Below, piece after piece: positions 1-10,900 of a DNA stretch of 64,000 nt. Source of the stretch: Agapanthus africanus. Lineage: Eukaryota; Streptophyta; Magnoliopsida; Asparagales; Amaryllidaceae. Made by a program: the position numbers and the translations under genes. The notes under the pieces are model-generated. The model was not told where the DNA came from. It did no database searches and was given only the letters and a program-made list of their open reading frames with translations. The DNA is taken from the NCBI GenBank assembly GCA_030015575.1, contig CM057347.1, positions 409,108,248 to 409,172,247 on the forward strand, written 5' to 3'. How positions within the stretch are numbered: the first letter of the stretch is position 1; each line of letters starts with the position of its first letter.

Positions 1-675
1 CTCTCCGACTAGCCATCTGTCTGAGGATGATAAGCGGAGCTAAACTTCAATCGCGACCCTAAACTTTCCTGTAAACTCCTCCAGAAGTGCAATAAGAATC
101 GGATATCACGATCGAAAAAGATACTCACAGGTACTCCATGCAATCTCACAATCTCCTGCATGTACCGTTATGCTAACGCTTCCGTTGACTGACCAACTCG
201 AAACGGTATGAAATGAGCCGCCTTGGTCAATCAATCAACAATCACCCAAACTGCATTATTGCCCTTTGGACTCCGCGGTAAAGCAGTCACGAAATAAATG
301 GTTATATGTTCCCACTTCCACTGAGGAATCAGAAGTGGTTGCAATAAACCAGCTACTCTTTGATGTTCAGCCTTAACTTGCTGACACACCACGCACTTCG
401 TTACAAAGCATGCAATCTCCCTTTTCATGCCTTCTCACCAGAAATGCTGTCGTAGATCACGGTACATCTTCGTGCCTCCTGGATGTACAGAATATGCGGA
501 ACTGTGTGCCTCCTTCATAATTTCTTCATGAATGTCTCCTTTTGGCACCCACAAACGGCTACCATATCGCAACGAACCATCTTCATGAATCAACAAGTCT
601 GTTCGAAGTCTCGCTTCTACCTGTTCTCGAAACTTCTGCAATTTTGGATCGTGCGTCATAATACCAAACAAACCC
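1..675 (-). pseudogene. Ty3/gypsy integrase fragment, decayed
   Basis: The minus strand encodes part of a Ty3/gypsy integrase, the enzyme that joins retrotransposon cDNA to chromosomal DNA. Reading down from 675 one sees the linker to the zinc-binding domain (THDPKLQKFREQ), the HHCC finger (HPGGTKMYRDL, then CFVTKCVVCQQVKAEHQ) and the start of the catalytic core (WEHITIYFVTALPRS, then DRD and YHPQTDG). One reading frame runs throughout but has four stops: TGA at 435-437, TGA at 231-233, a TAA near 171, and TAG at 9-11. Trp, Arg and Gln are expected at three of them. Reverse transcriptase and RNase H, which should lie upstream on this strand, are absent; an LTR begins at 676 instead. The piece continues beyond the window's left edge. 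The family is clear; a Tekay/Del-type chromovirus is my guess. Confidence 0.9.
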
Positions 676-3196
676 TGTCACGTCCCGCTTCCCAGAGTGC
701 GCTAAGATCGGCACGTGACAGAGCCAACCATGCTACCTGTGGTTAAGAAACATCCCTCCACAGTCACATTATGGCTGTCTATAAGATATGAAGAACAGTA
801 AAATAAAATAAACTATCTAGTACATGTCCATATGCCAGAATAAACGAGTCAAGAAATAATATATGCGGAAGCAATAAATCCAATAAACAATAACATCCGG
901 AAAGTATATCCCAAATACGGGCTCACATCAGGAGATGAAAATGCTGAATAAAAACTAAACTAAACTAAATATCAAATTGCTCCTCACTGTTTGGCCTATC
1001 GACTGAAGTACTCCTGGTCGGCCTGCGAAAGAGATAAAGTATCTGGGCCATGCAAAACCCAGACGTCGGTACGTCATAATATCAAACAATAAAATATAAT
1101 CAGGAGGTAAAAAGATATGAAGGCATGAGTATGAACAGTAATGAGTGTATAACAGTAACACGAATATGGAACAATGAAGTGTATGTGCATGCGGTGAGTA
1201 ATCTATGCTACTGGGTTAATTACTCTCAAGTCTTTGAAATCAATTTAATGAATCGTCGATGTAACTCAATAGTATTCCGTGCATACCCGGGACCACGGTC
1301 CAGACTCTCGGGGCTGAATCTGAGACGTGCCGCTAAGCACAAACAGGAAACATGTACAGACGAATGATGTCAGCAACATCATCCCGGGACTGGCCTAGCC
1401 CCCAAAACTGATCAGTATAAGCGTCGAACTGTTGAGTTACAAGTCAGATTTCATCATTGATTTTCCCTTACCCACAAGTTATGTGTTCAAGTCAGGTATT
1501 GATAAATCCGGAGCTAATGCCAACACAGGATCAATCAGGTACATGTTTGTCTATGCAGACAACATGATACGTCCGTCGGGACAACATGTCAGGATTATCG
1601 GCATTAGAAACAGGATCAGGGAACAGTTCAAGTAGTGGTGTATCAGGTCATGACAGGTAGTGCACAGGTATCAAACAGATGCTCATAATAAAACTGTAGC
1701 AAGTACGGGTGCACGATAAAAGTACGGATGCACAGTAAAACACGGATGCACAAATATCTATCACGGATTACATCTACAACTTCATGACTACGTAGGATGC
1801 ACATTATCAAGCATAGGGTATTAAGATAACAGTAACATGAAATGATATGATTTGGTATGCAACTAGATATATAAATAACAGTATAGATGTGTACGGGTAT
1901 CGAAAAATTTTAAAACAGTAACATGGATGTACACTATAGTGAACATGTGATATTTTTATTCATATGGATGCAAAATATATATCATAGCATGTAGCAAGAT
2001 AAACTTGCCTGATCGGATCTCACGACGGGGTGCGTACGCTGCGTCCGATGTCGGTTAAACGTCGCAATGCACACACGGCGCAAAGAACAGAACTAGGCAA
2101 AGCAAGAACGCGACCACGCTGGCTGGGAACGTCCACTGAGTCGCCCGGATCGTCGGCGACGGCACGGCTCCGGCGATCACCGGAGAAACCAAGAAATCAA
2201 GAAAAGAAGAAGAAGAAGAAAAAGAAAGGGAACAAGGGTTTGGTGTTCTGGGTTGGTTCGAGGGTTCTGGAATAAAGACTAGGGGGTTACGACGACAACG
2301 ATGGGTTTTCCGGCGAGGTTTCACGGCAAGGCAGTGGGGGTTGCGAGTTCTTGGCTGTCGGGTTCTGTGCAGGGAGGAGTCGGGGATGGTAGTTGTGGTG
2401 TCAGGAGAGAGGAGAGAGGTGGTGTTGATAGGGTACGGTCGTCGATGAGGCGACGAAGAGGTGCAGGGATGAGAAGAGGTTGGGGTTGCTCGGGCTGTTG
2501 GGGTCGGGTTCTCAGGTGATGGTTGTCGGGGTTGGAGAGAGGGGAGAGGAGGAAGATGAGGTGGTCGAGGTGAGCTTGGTGATGGCGGGGTGATGGGAAT
2601 GGTGAAGTTTTTCGGCGAGATGAGGGTTCTTGGTGCTCGGGAGATGGGTTCAAGTTTCGCGTGGGAAAGAAAGAAGAAGATGAGCGATGAGAGAGAGAGA
2701 AGGCTACGTGAGGTGGGTTTTTAATAGAATAGGGTTTAAATTTTTTTAAGAAATAATTATATATAGTATAAGAGAGAGAGCTATGCAAATCTTTAGGTTA
2801 GGATTTAAAATATATATGTATGTGTGCAGAGAGAGAGGGAAACATTTAGGATTAGATTCAGGAAAATATTAAAAAATATTTAAAATATACTCGTATAAAT
2901 ATAACAGTGAAATACCATTGACACCACTGTCTCCTTCTTAATTAATGAGAGTAGGTGGGTTGAGATTTTGGCTAATACAAAAATAGTCCAAAAAATGCTC
3001 GGGTCGGGTCTAAATTTATGGTTTTGAAAATACGGATAGTATACGTGTTAACCAAAACCAAAACAGGATATTCGGGTAACGAAAATGTATACCCCCAAGA
3101 ACGGATACACGTAGCGTGCATGTAGCTATCCAAACAGGTCCATTTCACTGAACGGTACGAGAACATGATTCACGGATACCACGACAGGGTTAGGGG
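676..3196 (-). mobile_element. Gypsy-type LTR, downstream part (split LTR)
   Basis: Probable LTR read on the minus strand. It ends at 676 with GGGACGTGACA, and its other end would be TGTAACACCC at 22810, giving the usual TGT..ACA termini. A TATA-like CTATTAAAAACCC lies on the minus strand at 2715-2727, followed by a CT-rich leader and a GC-rich, proline-rich pseudo-coding stretch (2055-2788), typical of the transcribed part of long gypsy LTRs. The 19.3-kb element is inserted at 3197; the remaining 308 bp continue at 22503. No primer site follows 676, so this looks like a solo or recombined LTR. The short open frames within it are probably not genes. Boundaries rest on termini alone, because no matching target duplication was found. 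Confidence 0.55.
3192..3196. repeat. Target-site duplication AGGGG, left copy
   Basis: AGGGG directly before the TGTTCCC terminus at 3197; the same five bases follow the GGGAACA terminus at 22498-22502. A perfect 5-bp match fixes both ends of the 19.3-kb LTR element. Confidence 0.93.
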
Positions 3197-3639
3197 TGTT
3201 CCCCTCCGAAACATGGAGACGCGACCGCGTAGGTACGTATTTCCTGAATTTCGGGGGCAGATGCTAATTGATGCTATCCGTCCACCTTTCCGAAGATGCC
3301 AAGTTGATTTATGACACCATGTATCGAAGGTTTAGATGGATGCGACCGTTGAAGCAGACTTCATTAGATTCCCCCTCATTGAGGGGTTTTTGATTGTGGG
3401 GACGCTCTTCCCTGCAGGCGCAAGCCTCTGCAGTTAATTACGCTACCGCATCGCGGTAACTACTTTCTCCTTCTCCAGATGGTCACTTCGTGTCGTGTGT
3501 GTTTGTTTTGTTTTTGGTTGCCCTTGGATTGTATACGGAGACTAATTTATGTTGTCTCCCGTAGGGCGTGGATTAGTCCAAATCCGTATTTTCTTAGATT
3601 TGGGTTTAAGGATGCGTTAGTCTCATTTGAGACTAAGAT

Positions 3640-4080
3640 TAACTTAAACGTATGTTAAGGATACGTTAGTCTAATTTTAAACTAAGATCAACTTACCAGT
3701 TTGTTAAGGACACGTTAGTCTAATTTTAAACTAAGGTCAACTTAACCATTTGTTAAGGATACGTTAGTCTAATTTTAGACTAAGATCTACTTAACGGGAT
3801 CATTTAGATCCAACAAAAGAGCATTTGGGCTCTATTGTTCTAGTTTAGGGATTTTGCGGTCAATTACCAGTTTAAGGACATGGTGGTCCAAGGTTAAGGA
3901 CATCATAGTCCGTGGGTTTAACGGGACCCCACAGTCCGAGGTTAAGGACATCATAGCCCGTGGGTTTAAAGAGACCCCACGGTCCGAGATTAAGGATGTC
4001 ATAGTCTGTGGGTTTAAAGGGACCCCATAGTCCGAGGTTAAGGACATCATAGTCCATGGGGTTAAGGACCCCACAGTCTG
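3640..4080. repeat. Inverted-repeat array in the left LTR
   Basis: Consecutive short hairpins. 3640-3790 has repeats with self-pairing AGTCTAATTTTAGACT cores. 3820-4080 has units such as GGACATGGTGGTCC, GGACATCATAGTCC and GGGACCCCACAGTCC, each a short stem around a small loop, joined by GTTAA or GGTTTAAA. The same array is present at about 20400-20850 in the other LTR. Confidence 0.8.
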
Positions 4081-4589
4081 TGGAATGACTGGTTATCGGG
4101 ACCCGTCACCTCTCTGAAGACGTTGAAGGATTACAACGACAAATATCAGAGGAGTGAAGAGATGTACCCTTGAACCAAAATTGATTGGGAAATCTGTAGT
4201 CCAATTTGGAACTAAAATTAATTAATTAGATTATGAGCACATTGGCTCAGTTAAATCTGAATTGAGGACTTATGGCCAACTTGGGCTAAGTCCAATTAGA
4301 TTTGAAATGTGGGCCCTTTGTTGGACTGTTGAACATTTGTCTGGGTTCAGCCTTCCATTACTTAGCAATGCTAAACAGGGGTTTGGGGCTCTGACAACAT
4401 TTTGTCTTTGGCTGAGCACTAGTCATTCATTATAGCTCTGGACTTTCCTTTGAATGTCATATGAAATGATCAAGTTTGGAAGAACGTAGTTGGGGTTCAA
4501 TCAAAGGGGAGATTTGCTTCTGGAAAACTTAACAAATTTGGGGTAAGCTGGCTTTAAAATAGTGTTAAACACTAGAGGACATCTGGTGG

Positions 4590-5115
4590 TCACGTGTCTT
4601 CACGTGATATATTTAAAACAATGTTAAACACTGGAGACAAAATGCTCAAAATAGTGTTAAACACTAGAAAGGAAGGGGTCACATGGGGGCACGTGAGGGC
4701 ACCCAAAGATGGGGCCAGAACTCCTTTATTTTGTTCTCAGAATATTCAGATAAGTGTTAAACACTTTTGGTCTTCAGGCCATCACGTGTGGGCACGTGAT
4801 GGGTACCCGTGCATTGATTATTAAAGCGTTTATTAGGGGTCACGTGAAGACACGTGAGAGTGCCCAAAGCCAGTACTGCCTTTGCTTTTGTTCCCTTTGT
4901 TATGGAAGTCACGTGGGAGCACGTGAGGCATTGCCTCCAAGCTTTTTTCCTTCTCATTTTGGGGGATCTTTTTAGGGGTCACGTGGGGGCACGTGACCTA
5001 GTTTTATTCTTTCTTTTCTGATCATTGAGGATAGGGGTCACGTGTCACCATGTGACCTAGTTCTTTTTTTTCTTTCCTGCTCATTGAGAATGGGGGTCAC
5101 GTGTTACCACGTGAT
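4590..5115. promoter_or_regulatory. Paired CACGTG (G-box) palindromes, downstream cluster
   Basis: Repeated pairs of CACGTG separated by 4-5 bases, such as TCACGTGGGGGCACGTGA, at about 4591, 4783, 4837, 4910, 4979, 5038 (one half CATGTG) and 5097. CACGTG is the known core site of plant bZIP and bHLH factors. Each pair is also a 7-bp-stem hairpin, so binding-site and structural explanations both remain open. Confidence 0.65.
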
Positions 5116-5159
5116 CAAGTTCTTTACGTGCATGGAGAGATTTCAAGTTTCTTTGTTTT

Positions 5160-5960
5160 AAGAATTAAATTCTCTGTAGGTTTAAACCCTAATTATGTTT
5201 TAGAGAAATTAAATTCCTATGTATGTGGAAGAATTAAATTCTCATATAGGGTTAAACCCTAGTTCTGTCTTGGAGGAATTAAATTCCTATGAATTTGGGA
5301 GAATTAAATTCTCATATAGGGTTAAACCCTAGTTTTATTTGGAGGAATTAAATTCCTGTGAATTTGGGAGAATTAAATTCCTATGAATTTGGGAGAATTA
5401 AATTCTCATATAGGGTTAAACCCTAGTTTTATTTGGAGGAATTAAATTCCTGTGAATTTGGGAGAATTAAATTCCTATGAATTTGGGAGAATTAAATTTT
5501 CATATAGGGTTAAACCCTAGTTTTATTTGGAGGAATTAAATTCCTGTGAATTTGGGAGAATTAAATTCCTATGAATTTGGGAGAATTAAATTCTCATATA
5601 GGGTTAAACCCTAGTTTTATTTGGAGGAATTAAATTCCTGTGAATTTGGGAGAATTAAATTCTCATATAGGGTTAAACCCTAGTTTTATTTGGAGGAATT
5701 GAATTCCTATGAATTTGGGAGAATTAAATTCTCTAAACTCAATTCTCCCTCAAAATTTTGGATCTGCATGGCAGAATCTCTCCGATGAGAATTAAATTCT
5801 CAACTTGTGGGGAGATTTGTTTCTGCAGATCTTCAACCAGAGGAAGAACTAAGTTCTTTTGCAGAAGAGTTAAACTCTTAGATTGAGAATTAAATTCTCT
5901 TTTTGTTTTATGGAGCTTAGATCTCCTTCCCCTTTCTCACCTAGGGTTTCTTTTCTTGAG
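5160..5960. repeat. Tandem AATTAAATT palindrome array
   Basis: About twenty palindromic words (GAGAATTAAATTCTC, GGAATTAAATTCC and variants) in an irregular higher-order repeat of about 60-120 bp, with GGGTTAAACCC palindromes between them. Most of it lies in the part of this LTR that the other LTR lacks. Confidence 0.8.
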
Positions 5961-6419
5961 AATTAAAATCTCCTCTCTTTTCTCTCTGCTGTTGTTTTTT
6001 TTCCTCCAGAAAATCAAAATTCCAAGATCCCTTCTCTTCTGCTCTTGGCTCCTATTTATAGGAGAAAGAAAAGAATCAATTTGTTTAGTGAATCTTTCAT
6101 TGAAAGATTTTGGTTGTTTTTGTAACCAACATGATCTTTTAGATCTCTCAGTGAATTTTATTCACCATTGAATTTTTAATCCACAAGATATTCTGTCTGT
6201 TATTCTTGGTGAATTTTAGGGAAATCTTTCCTTGTATAAAATCTTTCCATAAATTGGTGATTTTTAATCACCATTCAATTTTTAATCCAACGGTGCTCTA
6301 TTTCACAGAGCACCATCTTTTTGTTTGGAAAGATTTAGAGAGATCTTTTTCCAGCTAAGGTTCTGGATTCCCACTTAATTAGAATTTAATTCTATTAGTT
6401 CAGAAGGATTAAAAGCCCA

Positions 6420-6905
6420 TCACGTGTTGGCACGTGATCCCACTTTTGATCATTGAAATAGAATTTAATTCTATCGATTAAAGAGTTTAGGAACTTGTCA
6501 CGTGTTAGCACATGACCCCCCCTGATTAAACATTTTATTCAGAATTTTAATTATGCCTTTTAATAGAGCTAAGGAATCATCACATGTCAGCACGTGACCC
6601 TTGGTCACATGTGAGCACGTGATACCCCATTGGGGTTTTCCCTTAGTGTCTTATTATATTTTTGTCTGACTAGAATTTAATTCTATAAAGCAGAGATCAC
6701 AGGAACCTATCACGTGTCAACACGTGACCCTTGGTCACGTGTGAGCACGTGATACCCCGTTGGGGTATTTCCTGGCTGTTTTGTTATTTTTGTTTGACTA
6801 GAATTTAATTCTATAAAGCAGAGATCACAAGAACCTATCACGTGTCAACACGTGACCCTTGGTCACGTGTGAGCACGTGATACTCCATTGGGGTATTTCC
6901 AGATA
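6420..6905. promoter_or_regulatory. Paired CACGTG palindromes, U3 cluster
   Basis: Pairs near 6420, 6498, 6579 and 6604, then two ~130-bp repeats (around 6710 and 6838) each with the double pair TCACGTGTCAACACGTGA, CCCTTGG, TCACGTGTGAGCACGTGA. In element direction they lie upstream of the TATAAATA at 6060, hence in U3. The matching cluster in the other LTR is at 21990-22460. Likely an enhancer, by inference. Confidence 0.6.
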
Positions 6906-7034
6906 TTTTATCAGGGAACAAATGCCCCCACAGCGTTGTTCTCACATGTCTGCACGTGAGTGCAACGCTGTCACCTTTGTGATCGTTGGATCTGTTTAGG
7001 GAATAGGGGAGATGAACCGTTCCCCGTCACATCC

Positions 7035-7041
7035 TATAAAT
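7035..7041 (+). promoter_or_regulatory. TATA box of the antisense gene
   Basis: TATAAAT in the context ATCCTATAAATGCAAG, just inside the element from the left LTR and on the strand opposite to gag. A transcript starting about 30 bases on would enter a leader whose splice donor (AG|GTGAGA at 7194) matches an acceptor (TTTCAG at 7918) six bases before the ATG at 7924. Confidence 0.6.
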
Positions 7042-7064
7042 GCAAGAGTCCCTTCAGAAGCGCC

Positions 7065-7918
7065 TCCACTTTTTCCATCTTCTTCCTTGCTTGTTTTTCC
7101 TCTGAGAATTTAATTCCCGTTCCCAGAGCTTAGTTCTCTGATTCAAAATACTTCCAGAGTTTAACTCTGTCAACAAAGATTTCCTCTTTTTAGGTGAGAA
7201 TCTTGAACGGCTGAGGAACTCCTTGTAGAAATTTGGACTTCAAATCCACACCAAGGGTTTTTCCCTTTAACAAGAATCCATTTTTTTAAGTTCTTTTAAA
7301 AAGAAAACTACTCAATCTTTAAATAATAAATCTCTTAGGGCTTCTCTGATCTTCAGGGATCGATGGTGGTGCTTATCTCCTCTCTAGAATTTAATTCCAT
7401 TCTAAAGAGCTTTGGCTCTGAAAAATATTTTCTGAGAATTTAATTCCTCTATTCAAAAGGAATTTAATTCCTCTAAAGAACTCGGTTCTTCTCAGAGAAC
7501 TTCTTGGGGTTTTCTTGCCCTGAGTTGTTCTTTGCAAAAAAAAAAGAATTGCAGTAGAGTTTTATGGGAATTTAATTCCCCTGTTCTGCTTGATTTTCGC
7601 AGAGTCCAAGATAGGTTTCTGTTTTTGGGGTAATGTGTAGAGTCATTTGAATTCATTGAGAATCTCCCATTTATTCTCATGATGATTACTTAGCCTCATT
7701 ATTAGTGAGCCGCCAGCTTGATTTTGTGGGACCCATATGTTTTGTAACCAATGGACCCATAAAATAAGTCCTCTGTCGCTTTCTTCCACTGTCTTTTCAT
7801 ATATATATATACATATTTATAAACATATATACATACACTATATATATATATACATTTATAAACATATATACATACACGTGTTAGCTTCACTTAACAGTTT
7901 CCCCTTCTTTTATTTCAG
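7065..7918 (+). other. 5' leader and first intron of the antisense gene
   Basis: Inferred non-coding exon about 7065-7193, then an intron 7194-7918 (GTGAGA..TTTCAG). The intron holds a TA-rich microsatellite (about 7799-7880). The palindrome GAATTTAATTC recurs near 7108, 7384, 7433, 7449 and 7565, the same kind as in the LTR array. No protein is seen here. Confidence 0.5.
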
Positions 7919-10900
7919 GCACAATGACTTCTGTTCCATACTTCCCTTTCACCCGCTCTGAGGCTGCCTTTCCTCAGTCACCGTCTGACGAAGAGGTGAT
8001 GACGATGATCAGGGCTCATCACCCGAATTGCACCAATCTACTTTTATGGGGGACCTGGTACGGTCACATCATCTGCGGTTGCCGCAGTTTCCTTTGCGAG
8101 ATACCGACAGAGCCTACCTATCCATTCCTGCCGATGGATCATCCACGGACCGCCTTTACTGTGGAGATGCTGAATTGGACCCCTATGGGACGGCTTGAGC
8201 CGTCAACAACTAGTATTCCGAACCATCCTGTGCCGGCTATATACATTTTAGGGCGTCGCATTTGCCAAGGCGAAGCCCAGCCATGGGGACAGATTTACAA
8301 GATAGGGGTTACCCCTCGACATCCCACGGGCTACCTTCTCTGGGCCCGTTATATCCTGTCCGCCCATCGTGCACGACTGCAGAGGGTCGGAATCTATCAG
8401 GCGATATATGCGTCTCTTTTCCACTATCAGTCTCCCCATGTCTGGTGGGTTAAGGCCTTCTTAAACCAATGGAATCTTCCCACCAACACCTTCTTTCTAG
8501 GGGACCGCGAAGTTTCAATTTCTCTGGAAGAATTTCGCGAGATCTCAGGGTTGCCGGTCAGAGGGACACTTTATGAAGAATTACTGCCTCCCGATGAGTA
8601 GGTCTTTGAAACCGAGCCTTCCATACTTGACGGCCTGTCGACCGAGAATGTCGTCCGCCACAAGCGCTCAAGTTTGATCAAGACCCTGAATATTTTTGAG
8701 AAGCTATTCACAGAGTCAGAGGAGCAAGGCGTCACTTTTAAAAGCTTTATCGCCTGCTTCCTTCGCGAAGATGTCCTGTCAAAGACGGCTCTGAAGTTCG
8801 CGAATATCAACGACCCTTTTGGGTTTGGTTTAAATAAGCGTCCGACTAAAGAAGAGGACTTACCGCAGTTCTACATTCCCATCATGTCAGTGGTATCTTT
8901 CGAGTCGATCGCAGCTCCTGGTATGGACGAGGAGACTTTCTTCGTGGGCTTCATCAGTGTCTGGCTTAGTTGGTTCGCCATTCCCATGCACCGTCATTTC
9001 ATGAGAGCCTCAGTTCTTTACCCCGCTCATCGCATCGCCGAGGGGACGCGACTAGCTATGGGTATTGCGTGGTTGGCGCATCTGTAACACGGGCTAAGCA
9101 CTGCGGCTAATACCTCAACCCCAGGCGTAGATGTGGTAAACTTCTCTCTTCATTACTTTATGTCCTGGATTGAGATGCATGTGCTGGGGGCATTTGCTGC
9201 GCACCAAAGACCCAGTTTTTATAACGCTTACACTTTTCTGCGACTCATGCGGCTGGTGGACGCTTCTGCTCCTGACCCGACTCAGTCCAGGGCTATTCGT
9301 GTGATGGTTAATCCCTATGCCAATACAGGTGGGATGGTATTCAACGACCGAGTCTTTTCTGCTCCCTCAGGACCGGTTCAACAGCTCTGTGACTCGTCGA
9401 AAGAGGGGGTACCTTCTCTGAAGCCCAGGGAAGCCATGCATCTATATTCGATCAGACCAGGTTATCTGGTAATTCGTCAGAACGGTGCGGCCATTTTTAT
9501 GCGATACAACCCACACCGCTTTGCTCGGCAACTCGGATATGACCAGGGCGTCCCCTTTGAGGCATTTGCAGTGGAGCCCAACCCGTCGTCAGAAGTTGTT
9601 CGTAACGCCGCTCATCACTTCATGCGGCTGAACACTGGCTCCCGCTTCGTGATTCCTGAAGCTGATCATATTTCTCGATGTGTGGGGTCATTCATGGGTT
9701 GGTACCTCCACCGAGTCAGTCCAATTATTTCCGAGGAGAGGAGGGTGCTCCTCGGATATAGGGCTCCCACTCCGATCCAAGCCACGGGAGTTCCGCCGCA
9801 ACCGTGTGCAGCGGTTTGCCTTCCCTTGAGAGATACCAGCGTCGTGTTTATTCCGGAGGCGGCGGAAGTGGATTTAACTCCCACAGCTGGTTTGCCACTG
9901 CGTACTAGAGCTCAATCAAGGGCCAATAGGGCGCCAGTAGCAGTGTCATCAGCTTCAGCGTTAGCAATGGCCGTGTCGTCATCGGTAGCACCGCCGAGCG
10001 AGGACATTGAAGGAGAAGTGGGTCAACGCCGTACCAAAGCACCAAGGGGAAGGAAGCGATCGTCTTCGGCGGTTAGTTCTGGGTCTAAGAGGCGGAGGAA
10101 GACGGTCACTAATCTGCTCGACTCCTTAGTGGAATCCGAGCCTATCCTCCAAGACGAATCACTAGCCATGCAGGAATCAGATGGTGGTCTAATTTTCCCG
10201 GGTTCATCTGCCGAGAAAGCCGCACAATTGGCTGAGGCTATAAGACGCTCACAAGATGAATCCGAGAATATAAGGATCCCGAAGAGGCCTTATCCTGCCG
10301 TCATTTTTTACAAAGACTCTCCATCGATACGGCGGCTATTTATAGGCCCTTTGGAAGAGTGGGGTGAGAGGGCCCTTAAGCAGGCTGTTTCAGCCGACGC
10401 CGAAGACGCACTTTCATTATGGACCGATGGCCACGAGTCTACTCTCGAACCTCAGCGGGTATACCTCCTTAGGAAGGAGCGTCGGCTCGAAAAAGCCATA
10501 CTAGAGGCTCCTTTGCGCATCGGTATGTTCATGTATCTCTTTGTAATATTTTGTATTGCTCATATACATATATATATATATATATATACTTATCCTCGTA
10601 CAAACTTTGCAGGGACTTCGGCGATGGCGGAGGATCTGAGTTCGAGTCATGCTTTGACAGTAGACTCCACCAATATCCCCAATGAAACACTAATCAGTGT
10701 GGAGGGGGTCGATGCAACCATTTCTCCTGAGATGGAGCTTCCTTCGGTGATTCCCGCTCCCCAAGTGCTTTCTCTCCCGGGAGAGGCATCTTTGTTGGTC
10801 GCCGATTCAATGGATCTTTCTGGGGGAAGCCCGGAGATTAGGGGACAGATAGTCGAGGCTACCGTCTTTCCGCTGGAGCCTGCAGTGGCGGCCATTGCTC

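Larger units (their letters stand above)
3197..6920 (-). repeat. Left LTR (3' LTR in element direction) of the 19.3-kb element
   Basis: 3,724 bp, TGTTCCCC to GGGAACA. It is alignable with 19954-22497, for example the hairpin-repeat block 3600-4080 with 20360-20850 and the G-box block 6420-6900 with 21990-22480. It contains about 1.18 kb (roughly 4715-5915) missing from the other LTR. Content in order: CGTTAGTCTAA inverted repeats, GGACATCATAGTCC hairpins, paired CACGTG palindromes, an AATTAAATT palindrome array, a TATTTATA centred in CTCCTATTTATAGGAG (6053-6060, reading TATAAATA on the minus strand), then more paired CACGTG. Short open frames at 3832-4074 come from the repeats and are not genes. 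Confidence 0.92.

Noticed and set aside
2055-2788. Pro/Ser-rich minus-strand open frames as a gene
   Set aside because: They lie downstream of a TATA-like site in the gypsy LTR and are typical low-complexity leader sequence.
3832-4074. Open frames with WTMMSLTSDYGVPL-like repeats, also at 20601-20843
   Set aside because: They come from the hairpin repeats in the two LTRs; multiple overlapping frames give similar peptides.
7737-7961. Open frame rich in Tyr/Ile/His over the TA microsatellite
   Set aside because: Lies in the first intron of the antisense gene and reflects simple repeats.
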